NCBI GenBank assembly: GCA_026990045.1
Contig: JALSIK010000041.1
Span: 1-5,908 of the forward strand
DNA from: Chromatiales bacterium
GTDB lineage: Bacteria > Pseudomonadota > Gammaproteobacteria > CAMYNG01
Direction of reading: 5' to 3'
DNA length: 5,908 nt
Both the position numbers and the translations under genes were made by a program. The notes under the pieces were generated by a model. That model was not told the DNA's origin. It was given only the letters and a program-made list of their open reading frames with translations, and made no database searches. Each line of letters opens with the position of its first letter. The stretch's first letter is position 1. Shown here one piece after another: positions 4,894 through 5,908 of the stretch.

Positions 4894-5908
4894 ATGACTG
4901 TTGATGTGCCTTCCCCTCGCAATCTGAATCCGATCGAACCGTATCACGACGAGCAGGAAATCAGCCTGGCCGACATCGTCGCGGTCCTGGCCCGCCGAAA
5001 GTGGCTGTTCCTTGGCGTGTGGGCGGCCGTGGTGGCGGCTGCCGTGGTCTACCTGGCGGTCACCCCCATCAGTTACCGCTATTTCGGTGTCATTGCCCTG
5101 GGGCGCGTGCCTGAACAGGCCACGGATGGATCACTCAAGCTGACCCTCATCGAAGACCCGGCCACGGCCACCGCGCGGGTCAAGGACGGGTACATTCCCG
5201 TGGTGAATGCAGTGAGTGATGGCGGTCATCAGCGAGTCAACATCACCGTGAAAAACCCGCGCAACACCACGCTGCTGGTGATGGAAACGTATGCGCCGGA
5301 CGATAAGGCGGCCCGCGCGGAGAATGTGCTGCGGGAAATAGGTGACCGGCTCATCAGTGACCACCGCAACATCAGCGGTTACGCGGCCAGCCGGCTGCGC
5401 GCCCGCCTGGACGCAGCCCGGACCAGGCTGGCGGAGCTGCAAGACGACAGGTTGTTCGAGACCCGTTTGCGCCAGCACCGACACGCCATCGAAGATCTCA
5501 AGCGGCAACGCCAGGCCATGGCGGACCGGCGCCGGCTGGTGCGCAAGCGGATCGAAGATACCAGCGCACGTCTCGGGCTGGTGCGCGAAGAGCTGGCCCG
5601 ACTGGACCGGCAGCTCGCCGACCTGGAAGCCAGCCGCAAGCAGGTCCTCAACGCCGGGTCCGACCCCACCCGCGCCATGAGCATCCTGCTCATCGCCACC
5701 CAGGTCGACCGGGTGGAAGACCGGCGGGCGAAGCTCGAGCACGAGGTGCAACTCGCCATCCCCCGGCAAAAGCGCCAGCTCCAACAGGAACTCCGGGACC
5801 TGGATCGCAAAGCGGCCTCTCTGGCAGAATCCCTCAAGACCGCCGAGGCCAAGCTGCAGGCCCTGCTGGCCGGCCGCGAGCGATCCATCGAAAAACAAAA
5901 AGCAGCTG
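4894..5908 (+). CDS. Wzz/chain-length-determinant polysaccharide co-polymerase, 3' end outside the window
   Basis: The first 338 residues are visible and no stop codon occurs before the window edge. Proteins of this family sit in the inner membrane, form oligomers with the Wzy polymerase and set the length of exported polysaccharide. Residues 20-36 (DEQEISLADIVAVLARR, then K36) form the typical cytoplasmic lead-in of the Wzz domain, and about 38-57 form the first membrane helix. Residues 58-160 are the base of the periplasmic domain. From about 164 to 250 and again from about 268 to 338 the chain is Arg/Glu/Leu/Ala-rich, heptad-like coiled coil, broken near G255-P258. This long coiled coil resembles exopolysaccharide-type PCP proteins more than short O-antigen Wzz. 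Whether a tyrosine kinase domain or second membrane helix follows is not visible. The ATG is the only good start; the frame upstream has a stop at 4840. It is divergent from the DUF1631 gene and probably opens an exopolysaccharide operon. Confidence 0.85.
   Translation, partial: MTVDVPSPRNLNPIEPYHDEQEISLADIVAVLARRKWLFLGVWAAVVAAAVVYLAVTPISYRYFGVIALGRVPEQATDGSLKLTLIEDPATATARVKDGYIPVVNAVSDGGHQRVNITVKNPRNTTLLVMETYAPDDKAARAENVLREIGDRLISDHRNISGYAASRLRARLDAARTRLAELQDDRLFETRLRQHRHAIEDLKRQRQAMADRRRLVRKRIEDTSARLGLVREELARLDRQLADLEASRKQVLNAGSDPTRAMSILLIATQVDRVEDRRAKLEHEVQLAIPRQKRQLQQELRDLDRKAASLAESLKTAEAKLQALLAGRERSIEKQKAA

Noticed and set aside
5131..5898. Open frame of 255 codons on the minus strand
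   Set aside because: It is antisense to the Wzz-type coding region, whose frame has a recognisable domain, membrane helix and coiled coil.

Overview
The window is GC-rich bacterial DNA with strongly G/C-biased third codon positions. The gene types (a membrane GGDEF-EAL protein with an RpfC-like sensor region, a DUF1631 protein and a Wzz-type polysaccharide co-polymerase) suggest a gammaproteobacterium, possibly of the Chromatiales/Ectothiorhodospiraceae type. That placement is inferred from gene content and base composition only; no marker gene is present.

Layout: (1) 1-1630, plus strand: the C-terminal part of a membrane-anchored c-di-GMP enzyme with GGDEF then EAL domains; its 5' end lies outside the window. 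(2) 1631-1764: a short convergent gap with a strong hairpin (1727-1749) that probably ends transcription from one or both sides, plus a REP-like motif. (3) 1765-4152, minus strand: a complete 795-residue DUF1631 protein with a clear GAGGAG ribosome binding site. (4) 4153-4893: a 741-base divergent intergenic region with no convincing gene but much structure. The half nearest the DUF1631 gene has a run of adjacent hairpins ending in T5 when read on the minus strand (4327 to 4218) and a perfect NtrC-type dyad (4365-4379). The half nearest the next gene has a sigma70-like promoter (4674-4703) and a leader of about 185 nt with three hairpins. (5) 4894-5908, plus strand: the N-terminal 338 residues of a Wzz/chain-length-determinant protein, cut by the window end, probably the first gene of an exopolysaccharide cluster.

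How the genes may fit together (inference): a c-di-GMP synthesis/degradation enzyme, a DUF1631 protein whose C-terminal region looks like a degenerate PilZ-type barrel, and the start of a polysaccharide export operon make a plausible c-di-GMP to exopolysaccharide neighbourhood. No sequence evidence here proves a direct link. The least explained part is the 741-base intergenic region, especially the structured minus-strand element upstream of the DUF1631 gene.
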